Shown here in pieces: positions 7,494 through 16,401 of a DNA stretch of 20,922 nt (position 1 is the first letter of the stretch; every line of letters begins with the position of its first letter). Made by a program: the position numbers and the translations under genes. Below the pieces are notes generated by a model. It had not been told where the DNA came from, made no database searches, and was given only the letters and a program-made list of their open reading frames with translations. This stretch comes from Bacteroidales bacterium GP4. GTDB taxonomy: Bacteria > Bacteroidota > Bacteroidia > Bacteroidales > Muribaculaceae. The stretch spans positions 2,940 through 23,861 of the forward strand of contig DAAL01000210.1 of the NCBI GenBank assembly GCA_001701065.1, given 5' to 3'.

Positions 7494-8487
7494 ATTTATA
7501 TAATATTGGTGTAAATCCATGAGCGGCAAGGAGCACTGTCAGATACCCCACTGCGAGAACCACAGCCTGCCAAGGCACCGGCAGAAGGCTGTGGAAATAT
7601 CCTCCGATAAGAAACGAAGCAAACAACAGCCAGAACAGCGCCTGAATGCACAGGCACAGAGTGCACCATGCATGAATCACAAACTTCTGATAGGACACGC
7701 TCCAGAAAGAGAACGGCAGGCAGCACACATTAATCCAGGCAAGATAGTGCAGGCACTCCGGGCTCAACAGAAGCGCGGTAAGGCTTACGCTGAAATAAGT
7801 AAGACCTATTTCGCTCCAGCCGAGTATCCCGAACAGTTTCGCCCCTTTGTGTTCAAGCACGGTGTTGCACCCTTCGCGTTGGATAACGCGACACACATTG
7901 TCGGCGGCATGGGACTGCACATGCGCCGATTTCAACAGAAGAAGATATGACACATAAAGTCCGCAGCAGTAAAACACCGTGAGAAGTATTGTGCCCACCT
8001 CCTTGTAAAGTTCATTCTTAATGAAGAAAAACACGATAAAGAACGCCACGCACAGTTTCAGCCCCACGTTTACCACGGTGGACACATCCTGCTCCAACAA
8101 ATGTTTTTTATAGTCAGGCTCACATCCGTTGTCGGCATCGGACGAAGTCAGAATCTTGCCGGTCCATCGGCTTATAAACTGGTCCTTGGGGATAGTGCGC
8201 TCATGAAGCTGCCAGTCGATCACCCTCACTCCATCCTTATCGGCACCGGTGACTATACATGAATTATTCTGGAACTGCGCCACAAACGGCACATCGATCG
8301 AACAATAATCCGACTTATCGGACACGGTCCTGACATCATGTGTGACATTATATTCGTTCAGCAAATCCGACATAGCCGTTACAGAAAGCTTCGACGGATA
8401 AGCTAAAAACCGCTTGCTGCTGTAGTCGCGTGTGTGTGGCACATTAAGCAGCCGTAGATATTCCGTGAATAAGGTAGGTTTAGCCAT
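7471..8487 (-). CDS. VKOR-family membrane thiol oxidoreductase with degenerate C39-like N-terminus
   Basis: A 338-residue membrane protein. Residues 1-110 resemble a peptidase C39-like domain (IDVPFVAQFQNNSCIVT, GVRVIDW), but no catalytic Cys is seen near the N-terminus, so it is probably inactive and may only bind peptide. Five or six membrane helices follow from about residue 140. The vitamin K epoxide reductase active site is complete: Cys199 and Cys207 (C-x7-C) in the loop, and CTLC (Cys275, Cys278) at a helix end preceded by FVIHAW. Such enzymes pass electrons from periplasmic thiols to quinone and so drive disulfide formation. Many bacterial VKOR proteins carry a fused thioredoxin domain; here the protein ends shortly after the last helix, so a separate partner is needed. 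It overlaps the His-rich lipoprotein gene downstream and is divergent from groESL. Confidence 0.85.
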   Translation of the reverse strand: MAKPTLFTEYLRLLNVPHTRDYSSKRFLAYPSKLSVTAMSDLLNEYNVTHDVRTVSDKSDYCSIDVPFVAQFQNNSCIVTGADKDGVRVIDWQLHERTIPKDQFISRWTGKILTSSDADNGCEPDYKKHLLEQDVSTVVNVGLKLCVAFFIVFFFIKNELYKEVGTILLTVFYCCGLYVSYLLLLKSAHVQSHAADNVCRVIQREGCNTVLEHKGAKLFGILGWSEIGLTYFSVSLTALLLSPECLHYLAWINVCCLPFSFWSVSYQKFVIHAWCTLCLCIQALFWLLFASFLIGGYFHSLLPVPWQAVVLAVGYLTVLLAAHGFTPILYKYEQEELE

Positions 8488-8522
8488 CTAAATAAATAGT
8501 TAGTAATTTGTCATGAGTATAA

Positions 8523-8530
8523 CAAAATTA
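8523..8530 (-). promoter_or_regulatory. Possible -7 element for the VKOR-lipoprotein operon
   Basis: On the minus strand TAATTTTG (8530 to 8523) matches TAnnTTTG, about 36 bases before the VKOR ATG. No TTTG occurs at the proper -33 distance, so the promoter would be weak or activator-dependent. Confidence 0.42.
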
Positions 8531-8677
8531 CGCCTGCAAGTGTTGTGGGAATTTTTATACTTATTTATATATAAGCGATAAACTACCTGCATGGAAATAT
8601 GTTATAAATAATAGCGTGTATGGCACGGGGACCGTCCCTGACTGACGGGCTGAAATATCTGACAAATTGTCAAGATT

Positions 8678-8702
8678 TGTGCCATTTCCGACGTTTGGCA
8701 CA
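8678..8702. repeat. Inverted repeat TGTGCCA-N11-TGGCACA in the VKOR/groES divergent region
   Basis: Perfect 7-base arms at 8678-8684 and 8696-8702. A third copy of the half-site, TGGCACG, lies at 8621-8627 on the plus strand. A further small dyad, TGACAAATTGTCA, occupies 8660-8672. The arms contain the TGGCAC core of sigma-54 -24 elements, so the repeat may be either a pair of divergent promoter elements or a regulator's operator. Confidence 0.55.
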
Positions 8703-8711
8703 GTTTATGCT
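8695..8711 (+). promoter_or_regulatory. Sigma-54-like -24/-12 element upstream of groESL
   Basis: TTGGCACAGTTTATGCT has the invariant GG (8697-8698) and GC (8709-8710) exactly ten bases apart, and matches the TGGCAC-N5-TTGC consensus except for one T to A change. Predicted start near 8721, 48 bases before groES. No CIRCE dyad (TTAGCACTC-N9-GAGTGCTAA) and no good TTTG/TAnnTTTG pair were seen in the 281-base region, so this is the best promoter candidate. Whether this organism makes RpoN cannot be known from the window. Confidence 0.5.
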
Positions 8712-8768
8712 ATTATATATTACGGAAACATTAAACAATATTATAATATTTCAAAAATTCAAACAGTT

Positions 8769-9044
8769 ATGAATATTAAACCGTTAGCTGACAGGGTGCT
8801 GATAAAGCCTACACCCGCTGAAGAGAAAACTCTTTCAGGTATTATCATTCCTGACTCCGCTAAAGAGAAACCGTTGAAAGGTACTGTAATCGCAGTAGGC
8901 AACGGCACTAAGGATGAAGAAATGGTGGTAAAAGTAAATGATGTTGTGATGTTTGGCAAATACGCAGGTTCCGAAATCGAAATCGACGGCGAAAAGCTCC
9001 TCATCATGCGTCAAAATGACATATTGGCAATCGTAAACGAATAA
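8769..9044 (+). CDS. groES: Co-chaperonin GroES
   Basis: A 91-residue 10 kDa chaperonin that caps the GroEL ring. Start is ATG 8769, giving [14 protein letters not shown] as in other Bacteroidetes GroES; the frame is open further upstream, but that extension would cover the promoter region and matches nothing in the family. The mobile loop [18 protein letters not shown] (about residues 16-33), [31 protein letters not shown] and the end DILAIVNE are all present. It is 15 bases ahead of groEL in a classic two-gene operon. The region before it is rich in inverted repeats (see the sigma-54-like element). Heat-shock control is expected, but no CIRCE site is visible. Confidence 0.97.
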   Translation: MNIKPLADRVLIKPTPAEEKTLSGIIIPDSAKEKPLKGTVIAVGNGTKDEEMVVKVNDVVMFGKYAGSEIEIDGEKLLIMRQNDILAIVNE

Positions 9045-10697
<1,653 letters not shown>

Positions 10698-10722
10698 TCA
10701 TTCCACCTGTTATAACTCTAAT

Positions 10723-10756
10723 GGTACCGTTGCATTTTGTGGCGGTACCTTTTATT
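10723..10756 (+). terminator. Terminator of groESL
   Basis: GGTACCG (10723-10729) pairs with CGGTACC (10743-10749) around a 13-base loop, followed directly by TTTTATTTTT. It lies 25 bases after the groEL stop. Confidence 0.85.
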
Positions 10757-10769
10757 TTTATATGGACAG

Positions 10770-10803
10770 TTTGCCTGAATAAGCTATTTTTTCGCTATTT
10801 TTG
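10770..10803 (+). promoter_or_regulatory. Promoter of ispD-recG
   Basis: TTTG (10770-10773) and TATTTTTG (10796-10803) are separated by 22 bases, somewhat more than the usual 19. The -7 element is perfect. The predicted start, near 10808, is about 17 bases before the ispD ATG. Confidence 0.55.
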
Positions 10804-10824
10804 CAGTGAACTAACCGCAGCTTT

Positions 10825-11517
10825 ATGGACGTTAAAGGAATTACCTATGTAATCATTGTAGCTTCAGGTTCCGGCTCAAGATTCGGTTCGGAGCTACCTA
10901 AACAGTATTGTCAGCTTAACGGCGCGCCGCTGCTGATGACTACAATCAGCCGAATAAAGGCATCGCTGCCCGCCGACTCGGTCATTCTCCTTGCCATAAA
11001 CAAAGACCACGAGAAGCTGTGGAAAGAGCTGTGCGAAAAGCATGGCTTCAATTCGCCGGCTTACTATTACGGAGGCGCAACCCGATGGGCTTCCGTCAAG
11101 AATGTCATAGACCACCTGTCGCCCGGAGAGGACGATGTGATTATGGTGCATGACGGCGCGCGTCCCGTGATTTTTCCTGAAATGATGGAAAGAATCTCGG
11201 CTATGTCCCGGCTTCATGACGGGGTAATTCCCGCCGCAAAAATAAGCGACTCGCTGCGCATCATCAACGACGACGGAGCAAGTTCCCGTCCCATTGACCG
11301 CAATACGGTAATAGCCGTGCAGACTCCGCAGGCGTTCAAAGCGCCGTTGCTCAAAAAAGCCTACGAACTCCCCTACCGTGACACATTCACTGACGACGCA
11401 TCGGTCATGTCGGCAGCCGGATTCGATGACATAATATTGGTGGACGGCGACACCCGCAACATCAAGGTCACGATGCCCGACGACATAAAAATAGCCTCAC
11501 TGTACCTCGAACCATGA
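10825..11517 (+). CDS. ispD: 2-C-methyl-D-erythritol 4-phosphate cytidylyltransferase
   Basis: A 230-residue enzyme of the non-mevalonate isoprenoid pathway that joins CTP and MEP to give CDP-methylerythritol in the cytoplasm. The nucleotide-binding loop ASGSGSRFGSELPKQY (residues 13-28) holds the conserved Arg and Lys; VHDGARPVI is the second signature; AVQTPQAF, DDASVMSAAG and the C-terminal DIKIA follow in order. Length is normal. The product supplies undecaprenyl phosphate and quinones. Its stop overlaps the recG start as ATGA, so the two are translationally coupled, an arrangement often found in Bacteroidetes without a known functional link. Start ATG 10825 is directly before the conserved beta strand. 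Confidence 0.96.
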   Translation: MDVKGITYVIIVASGSGSRFGSELPKQYCQLNGAPLLMTTISRIKASLPADSVILLAINKDHEKLWKELCEKHGFNSPAYYYGGATRWASVKNVIDHLSPGEDDVIMVHDGARPVIFPEMMERISAMSRLHDGVIPAAKISDSLRIINDDGASSRPIDRNTVIAVQTPQAFKAPLLKKAYELPYRDTFTDDASVMSAAGFDDIILVDGDTRNIKVTMPDDIKIASLYLEP

Positions 11518-13604
11518 AGCATCTGCGCGCTCTTGACTTAAAATACCTGAAAGGAATAGGACCTAAACGCGCCGAACTTCTCGAAAAGCAACTCGGATTA
11601 AAGTCGGTGAAGGACTTGCTGTACCATTTCCCCAACCGCTACATCGACCGATCCAAATACTACACGATAAAAGAATTGTCGACCGACAATCCCTATGTGC
11701 AGCTTAAAGGCAGGTTTGTCTCGTTCAATGTGCAGGGCGAGGGAGCAAAAACACGCCTTGTGGGCCTGTTCTCTGACGGCACAGGCTCAATGGAGGTGGT
11801 GTGGTTCCGCAAAATCAAGCAGATAAAAGAGGCTTATCTGCCGTTCACCGAATACGTCATCTTCGGAAAGCCCGAGACTTTCAACGGACGGTGGAGCATG
11901 GTACATCCCGAAATAGACATTCCCCAGTCGCTCGGAGCCACACAAGGGCTTCGCGGCATTTATCCTCTCACTGACACGCTACGCACGAGGAACATAGCCT
12001 CGCGCCAACTCTTCACATGGATACAGACGGCAATCAACGGCATCCGTTATCTGTCAGAAACGCTTCCGCCTGACATAATAGCGCAATATCGCCTTATGGG
12101 GCTTAAAGACGCGCTGATAAACATCCACACACCCCATTCCATCGATGAGCTGAACAAGGCTAAATTCAGGCTGAAATTTGAGGAACTATTTTTTCTCCAG
12201 TTGAGCATCCAGCGATACACCCGCGGCAGAAACTTGCAATCAGTGGGTTTCCGCTTCAACCGCATAGGCAATTATTTCAACCGCTTCTATTTTGAACAAC
12301 TGCCGTTTCAACTCACCGGCGCGCAGAAACGAGTGATAAAAGAGATTCGCGCCGACATGGGCTCGGGCAAACAGATGAACCGCCTGCTGCAAGGCGATGT
12401 GGGTAGCGGAAAAACACTTGTGGCGTTACTGTGTATGCTCATCGCGCTCGACAACAACACTCAGGCATGCCTGATGGCACCCACCGAGATACTTGCCACG
12501 CAGCACTACGAAACCATATCGGCGATGGCATCGGCAATAGGAGTCAACGTAAAGCTGCTTACCGGCTCCACCCGCAAGAAGGACCGTGACATAATCCACT
12601 CCCAGCTGATGGACGGTTCGTTGCACATCCTCATAGGCACCCATGCCGTAATTGAGGACAATGTACAGTTCAAGAACCTCGGATTTGTGGTGATAGACGA
12701 GCAGCACCGCTTCGGAGTGGCGCAGCGCGCAAGCTTGTGGAAGAAAAATGTAATTCCTCCGCACATTCTCGTGATGACCGCCACACCCATCCCCCGCACA
12801 TTGGCAATGACCGTCTACGGCGATTTAAGCGTATCGGTAATCGACGAGCTTCCTCCGGGAAGAAAGCCGGTCACCACTCTGCTGCGCTACGACCAAAGCC
12901 GCATGTCGGTCTATCAGTCAGTGTACCGCGAGTTAAAAGCCGGGCGACAAGCCTACATCGTGTATCCGCTTATCGAGGAGAACGAGAAGCTCGACCTGCG
13001 CAGCCTTGAAGAGGGCTATCAGCTAATAAAAGAGACTTTCCCTGATTTTAAAGTGTGCTATGTCCACGGGAAGATGAAACCTTCGGAAAAAGACCACCAG
13101 ATGATGCTTTTCGCATCCAACCAGGCTCAGATTCTTGTTGCCACGACAGTGATAGAAGTGGGCGTGAATGTGCCAAACGCATCAGTCATGATCATCGAAA
13201 ACGCTGAACGCTTCGGACTTTCCCAGCTGCATCAGCTTAGAGGGCGTGTGGGACGAGGAGCCGATCAAAGCTATTGCATACTTATGTCGCACATGAAAAT
13301 CGCCAAGGAGACACGCCATCGACTTGAAATAATGACATCGACCACCGACGGATTTGTCATTGCGGAAGCCGACCTTAAAATGCGCGGACCCGGTGACCTC
13401 GAAGGAACCATGCAGAGCGGAATACCCTTTGAACTCCACATAGCCAATCTTGCCTCTGACGGTCAAATAGTGCAGATGGCGCGTGACGCTGCCGAGAAAG
13501 TGCTTGACGAGGATCCCACCCTATCTCTGCCTAAAAACAAACTGTTAATAGACGAACTCGCTTTAACCAAAAACAAGACCGTGGACTGGTCGAAAATAAG
13601 CTGA
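11514..13604 (+). CDS. recG: ATP-dependent DNA helicase RecG
   Basis: A 696-residue branch-migration helicase that remodels stalled forks, R-loops and Holliday junctions. The N-terminal wedge region (about 1-270) contains a helix-hairpin-helix start (LKYLKGIGPKRAELLEKQLG) and an OB fold (PYVQLKGRF). The helicase core has Walker A GDVGSGKT (residues 294-301), the DEQH box (395-398), the TATPIPRT motif, and in the second RecA lobe TVIEVGVNVPNASVM and QLHQLRGRVGRG. The C-terminal TRP motif region has DLKMRGPGDLEGT. All motifs are intact and the length is standard. It is coupled to ispD by a 4-base overlap. No terminator hairpin with a T run was found after it. Confidence 0.97.
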   Translation: MKHLRALDLKYLKGIGPKRAELLEKQLGLKSVKDLLYHFPNRYIDRSKYYTIKELSTDNPYVQLKGRFVSFNVQGEGAKTRLVGLFSDGTGSMEVVWFRKIKQIKEAYLPFTEYVIFGKPETFNGRWSMVHPEIDIPQSLGATQGLRGIYPLTDTLRTRNIASRQLFTWIQTAINGIRYLSETLPPDIIAQYRLMGLKDALINIHTPHSIDELNKAKFRLKFEELFFLQLSIQRYTRGRNLQSVGFRFNRIGNYFNRFYFEQLPFQLTGAQKRVIKEIRADMGSGKQMNRLLQGDVGSGKTLVALLCMLIALDNNTQACLMAPTEILATQHYETISAMASAIGVNVKLLTGSTRKKDRDIIHSQLMDGSLHILIGTHAVIEDNVQFKNLGFVVIDEQHRFGVAQRASLWKKNVIPPHILVMTATPIPRTLAMTVYGDLSVSVIDELPPGRKPVTTLLRYDQSRMSVYQSVYRELKAGRQAYIVYPLIEENEKLDLRSLEEGYQLIKETFPDFKVCYVHGKMKPSEKDHQMMLFASNQAQILVATTVIEVGVNVPNASVMIIENAERFGLSQLHQLRGRVGRGADQSYCILMSHMKIAKETRHRLEIMTSTTDGFVIAEADLKMRGPGDLEGTMQSGIPFELHIANLASDGQIVQMARDAAEKVLDEDPTLSLPKNKLLIDELALTKNKTVDWSKIS

Positions 13605-13608
13605 CTTT

Positions 13609-13707
13609 ATGTTATAAACCACGGCTTCAAAAATACAAATTTTAACATCAATTCACAATCGCAAAACACTCTTCTACCCCATAAGTTCAAAACATGTTTT
13701 ATAACAT
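13609..13707. repeat. Dyads in the AT-rich recG-ndk spacer
   Basis: ATGTTATAAA (13609-13618) and its exact complement TTTATAACAT (13698-13707) flank this segment, and a perfect 12-base palindrome AAAACATGTTTT occupies 13689-13700. The rest of the 257-base spacer (13605-13861) is AT-rich and, apart from the ndk promoter, shows no gene. The same 10-mer ATGTTATAAA also occurs at 8599-8608, in the VKOR/groES region. Confidence 0.4.
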
Positions 13708-13795
13708 ATTTATTATATATTGCTGAAAATCTTATCGTTACCTTATCCAATTCCCAAATAGGACACTATTTCACACTTTTTATCATTTGAAGGGA

Positions 13796-13826
13796 TACCC
13801 TATTTGTGTTTTTTTACGTATATTTG
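13796..13826 (+). promoter_or_regulatory. Consensus Bacteroides promoter of ndk
   Basis: TTTG (13796-13799), exactly 19 bases, then TATATTTG (13819-13826): a perfect -33/-7 pair. The predicted start, near 13831, lies downstream of the upstream in-frame ATG at 13787, which supports ATG 13862 as the true ndk start. Confidence 0.85.
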
Positions 13827-13861
13827 AAGTGAAGAGTTTCAAAAAGTTAAAATTTCTGTTA

Positions 13862-14326
13862 ATGGAACAAACATTAGTCATAATAAAACCAGCAGCCGTT
13901 CACCGTGGCTTAACAGGTGAAATTATCGACCGATTTCTTAAAAAAGGTCTATTTATAACCGGACTTAAAATGATGCAGCTTGATGAGACCATTTTGCGTG
14001 AACATTATGCTCATCTTGTTGACCGTCCTTTTTTCCCGTCGCTCATTGAATCCATGACTGCCACTCCGGTGATAGTGATGTGCGTCAAAGGCGTAAACGC
14101 AGTGGAAGTGGTAAGACTCATGACAGGAGCCACCAACGGACGCAAAGCTTTGCCGGGAACAATACGCGGAGATTTCTCCATGAGCGGACAAGAAAACATT
14201 GTCCATGCTTCCGATTCACCTGAAAATGCAATAATCGAACTAAACCGCTTTTTCAAGCCGGAAGAAATCTTCCCTTACACGCCTTCAAATCAGCGTTTCT
14301 ATTACGCACCCGATGAAATACTTTAA
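13862..14326 (+). CDS. ndk: Nucleoside diphosphate kinase
   Basis: A 154-residue enzyme that equalises (d)NTP pools by passing the gamma phosphate of ATP through a phosphohistidine. N-terminus MEQTLVIIKPAAVHRGLTGEII is typical. The active histidine is His115 in NIVHASDSPENA; GATNGRKALPGTIRGDF (the nucleotide-binding stretch) precedes it. The protein is slightly longer than the 140-residue E. coli enzyme because of an extra segment near the C-terminus, as common in Bacteroidetes. Start at 13862 follows from the consensus promoter and from the family N-terminus. The M23 peptidase gene begins 19 bases after the stop, so the two are probably co-transcribed. Confidence 0.95.
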   Translation: MEQTLVIIKPAAVHRGLTGEIIDRFLKKGLFITGLKMMQLDETILREHYAHLVDRPFFPSLIESMTATPVIVMCVKGVNAVEVVRLMTGATNGRKALPGTIRGDFSMSGQENIVHASDSPENAIIELNRFFKPEEIFPYTPSNQRFYYAPDEIL

Positions 14327-14345
14327 TTTTAAACCTATATCTTAA

Positions 14346-15275
14346 ATGCAGCTACTAAACAGAAAAAACATATCAGCTCTTGCAATGCTGGCACTCTCCT
14401 TCTCCTTCGCAAGTGCACAGACAATAGAATACAAAAACCGACCGGCTCAACACAACGCTGAACATCAAGATCTTCTTGCTTATCAGAACAATATCAACGA
14501 GCAGATAATGCTCCAGGAAACCCTGGACTACATGGACGGAATCTTCAATGAAGAGGAAGAACCTGAAATGGACATCTACACCGAGGGATGGGACAGCGGA
14601 CTGGTGAACTGCTATAAAGCAGCTGATGTGCCGGAAACCGCAAAAATAGATGTTTCCAATTTTGCGATGCCTACAATGGGATATGTAACCTCTCCCTATG
14701 GCTATCGTCGCCGTTTCCGCCGTGTGCATAAAGGCGTTGACCTCAAAGTCCAGATAGGCGACACTATCCGTGCCGCTTTCGATGGAAAAGTGCGTTTGAC
14801 CAAATTTGAGCGCAGAGGCTACGGTTATTATGTGGTAGTGCGCCATGAAAACGGTCTTGAAACCGTGTACGGTCACCTTTCAAAGTTCCTCGTTGAACCT
14901 GACACTTATGTTAAAGCCGGCGATCCCATAGCATTGGGCGGCAATACCGGACGTTCAACAGGTCCTCACCTCCATTTTGAAACCCGCTATATGGGTTACG
15001 CCATCAACCCGGCTGCTATATTTGACTTCGAGAACAAGACAACTCACACTGATGAGTTCACATTCAATAAAAGCACTTACAAAAACTCACGCAACTACTC
15101 ATCGCCCAGTCATCGTGTGACAGCATCGGGCAAGAGCACAGTAAAAGTGAGAAAAGGCGATACACTGTCCCGAATAGCCAAAGCCAACGGAACTACCGTG
15201 GCTCGTCTATGCCGGCTGAACGGAATCTCTACTTCCACTAAGCTTTCAGTGGGAAAAACTCTAAAAGTAAGATAA
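14346..15275 (+). CDS. M23-family peptidoglycan endopeptidase with C-terminal LysM
   Basis: A 309-residue secreted cell-wall enzyme. A signal peptide (residues 1-25, cut after FASA before QTIEY) sends it to the periplasm. A linker rich in Glu and Asp covers about 55-80. The M23 (lysostaphin-like) zinc peptidase domain spans about 112-230: His128 and Asp132 in HKGVDL, YGHLSKF, and His208-Leu-His210 in GPHLHFE; these are the canonical zinc ligands and catalytic His, so it should be active. A LysM peptidoglycan-binding module (VRKGDTLSRIAKANG) forms residues 266-309. This order differs from EnvC/NlpD-type activators, which lack metal ligands. It likely trims or cuts cross-links during growth or division. 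Co-transcribed with ndk, and followed by a hairpin terminator. Confidence 0.93.
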   Translation: MQLLNRKNISALAMLALSFSFASAQTIEYKNRPAQHNAEHQDLLAYQNNINEQIMLQETLDYMDGIFNEEEEPEMDIYTEGWDSGLVNCYKAADVPETAKIDVSNFAMPTMGYVTSPYGYRRRFRRVHKGVDLKVQIGDTIRAAFDGKVRLTKFERRGYGYYVVVRHENGLETVYGHLSKFLVEPDTYVKAGDPIALGGNTGRSTGPHLHFETRYMGYAINPAAIFDFENKTTHTDEFTFNKSTYKNSRNYSSPSHRVTASGKSTVKVRKGDTLSRIAKANGTTVARLCRLNGISTSTKLSVGKTLKVR

Positions 15276-15301
15276 CAGCAATTAAAAACTTTCATTTTAT
15301 A

Positions 15302-15337
15302 AAGGACAGGCAACCACCTCGGTTACCTGTCCTTATT
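15302..15337 (+). terminator. Terminator of ndk-M23 peptidase
   Basis: AAGGACAGGCAACC (15302-15315) pairs with GGTTACCTGTCCTT (15321-15334) with one mismatch and a 5-base loop. The T run after the stem is short (TTATT), so efficiency is uncertain, but the position 26 bases after the stop is right. Confidence 0.72.
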
Positions 15338-15390
15338 GCATCCACCAAGCCCCATCCCGCAAAACCGCAGAAAAATTTAATCGTTTATTT

Positions 15391-15421
15391 TTTGAAAAAT
15401 CATCTTAAGATAGTATCTTTG
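15391..15421 (+). promoter_or_regulatory. Consensus Bacteroides promoter of the HU-CCDC81 operon
   Basis: TTTG (15391-15394), a 19-base spacer and TATCTTTG (15414-15421) match the consensus perfectly. The predicted start falls at about 15425-15428, on top of the GTG initiation codon at 15426, which implies a leaderless message. Confidence 0.85.
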
Positions 15422-15425
15422 TATT

Positions 15426-16385
15426 GTGAAAAAGCTCATAGAACATATAGAATATTTAGTTCTCAACCATGATTGTGTCACTATCCCGGGTGTTGGAGCA
15501 TTTATAGCTCAGTACCATAACGCCAAGGTGGACAGTGAGCTTGGTTGCTTTTTCCCTCCACGACGCATCATATCCTTCAACTCAGCCATCAGGCATAACG
15601 ACGGGCTTTTAGCCACCTCCATTGCCCGGAAAGAATCCATTTCTTACTCCCGCGCCGTGGACCGCATGAATGAATATGTGGGGATTCTTCAGCAAGAACT
15701 GAATGAATCACGCATTGTAGCTCTTGGCAATGTGGGTACATTGAGCCTGATTGAGGATGACAAACTCCTTTTTGAGCCGTCAGCCGGATTCAGTGCTTCG
15801 AAGCAGCTTGTGGGAATGCAAGCGTTTCCATTGACGAAAATTTCACTCGACAACAAAGATTATAAAGCTGACGACGTTTATTATGTCCCCATCAGCCGTA
15901 ATCTGTTTAAACTTGCCGCATCCATCATCATGATTTTGATGCTTGGATTCGTGCTTTCAACACCTATAATAGATGAGAAAGCTGTATTCGCGTCTATGGG
16001 AACCAACATCACGTCGCCTGTCAATGACAATATCATCGACATGGATGCGATGTCGCCCGACCAGCAACTTTCCATAGCCCTCCCTGACTCACGCACATCG
16101 ATGGCTACATACGAAGCTCCGGCTCCGGAAATCACCGTAGCCGAAACCCCGGTGAAAAAGGCTCACCGCTACTATCTCGTAATAGCATCATTGCCTAATC
16201 AGCAGAAAGCCGAACAATACTTGGCACGCCACAAGGACGAACAACTGTCCATGCAGATAATATCCTCCCCCACCCGGTGCCGAATCTACGTGGCAGCAGG
16301 CGATTCCTATCAGGAAGCCGCCGAGATGCTTTCTTCAAAAGAGTTCACAGGAAAACATCCTGACGCATGGGTGTATAAAAAATAA
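15426..16385 (+). CDS. HU-CCDC81 and SPOR domain-containing membrane protein
   Basis: A 319-residue protein of a type conserved in Bacteroidetes. Residues 1-130 form tandem HU/CCDC81-like domains (IEYLVLNHDCVTIPGVGAFI, RRIISFNSAIRHNDGLLATSI, GNVGTLSL). A single membrane helix lies at about 157-182. The extracytoplasmic part is a linker and then a SPOR domain at about 246-319 (YYLVIASLPNQQKAEQYLA), which binds denuded glycan strands at division sites. The cytoplasmic HU-like part could in theory touch nucleoid or another protein, linking chromosome to septum; this is inference. Translation starts at GTG 15426, since no upstream ATG is in frame and the conserved domain begins within three residues. 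It is first in a run of five tightly packed genes. Confidence 0.9.
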   Translation: MKKLIEHIEYLVLNHDCVTIPGVGAFIAQYHNAKVDSELGCFFPPRRIISFNSAIRHNDGLLATSIARKESISYSRAVDRMNEYVGILQQELNESRIVALGNVGTLSLIEDDKLLFEPSAGFSASKQLVGMQAFPLTKISLDNKDYKADDVYYVPISRNLFKLAASIIMILMLGFVLSTPIIDEKAVFASMGTNITSPVNDNIIDMDAMSPDQQLSIALPDSRTSMATYEAPAPEITVAETPVKKAHRYYLVIASLPNQQKAEQYLARHKDEQLSMQIISSPTRCRIYVAAGDSYQEAAEMLSSKEFTGKHPDAWVYKK

Positions 16386-16401
16386 ATTAAACTCATAAAG
16401 C

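Noticed and set aside
7519..7950. 143-codon plus-strand open frame opposite the VKOR gene
   Set aside because: Antisense to the conserved VKOR cysteine region, with low-complexity composition and no recognisable domain.
8667..8768. N-terminal extension of groES in frame
   Set aside because: It covers the promoter-like elements, is unlike GroES N-termini, and ATG 8769 starts the conserved [10 protein letters not shown].
8488..8768. CIRCE heat-shock operator before groESL
   Set aside because: No TTAGCACTC-N9-GAGTGCTAA dyad; the inverted repeat present has a different sequence and spacing.
13579..13624. CCGTGG/CCACGG stem at the end of recG as a terminator
   Set aside because: Only six base pairs with a 34-base loop, and no T run follows.
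13787..13861. Longer ndk start at ATG 13787
   Set aside because: It lies upstream of a perfect promoter (13796-13826), and the added residues do not belong to the family.
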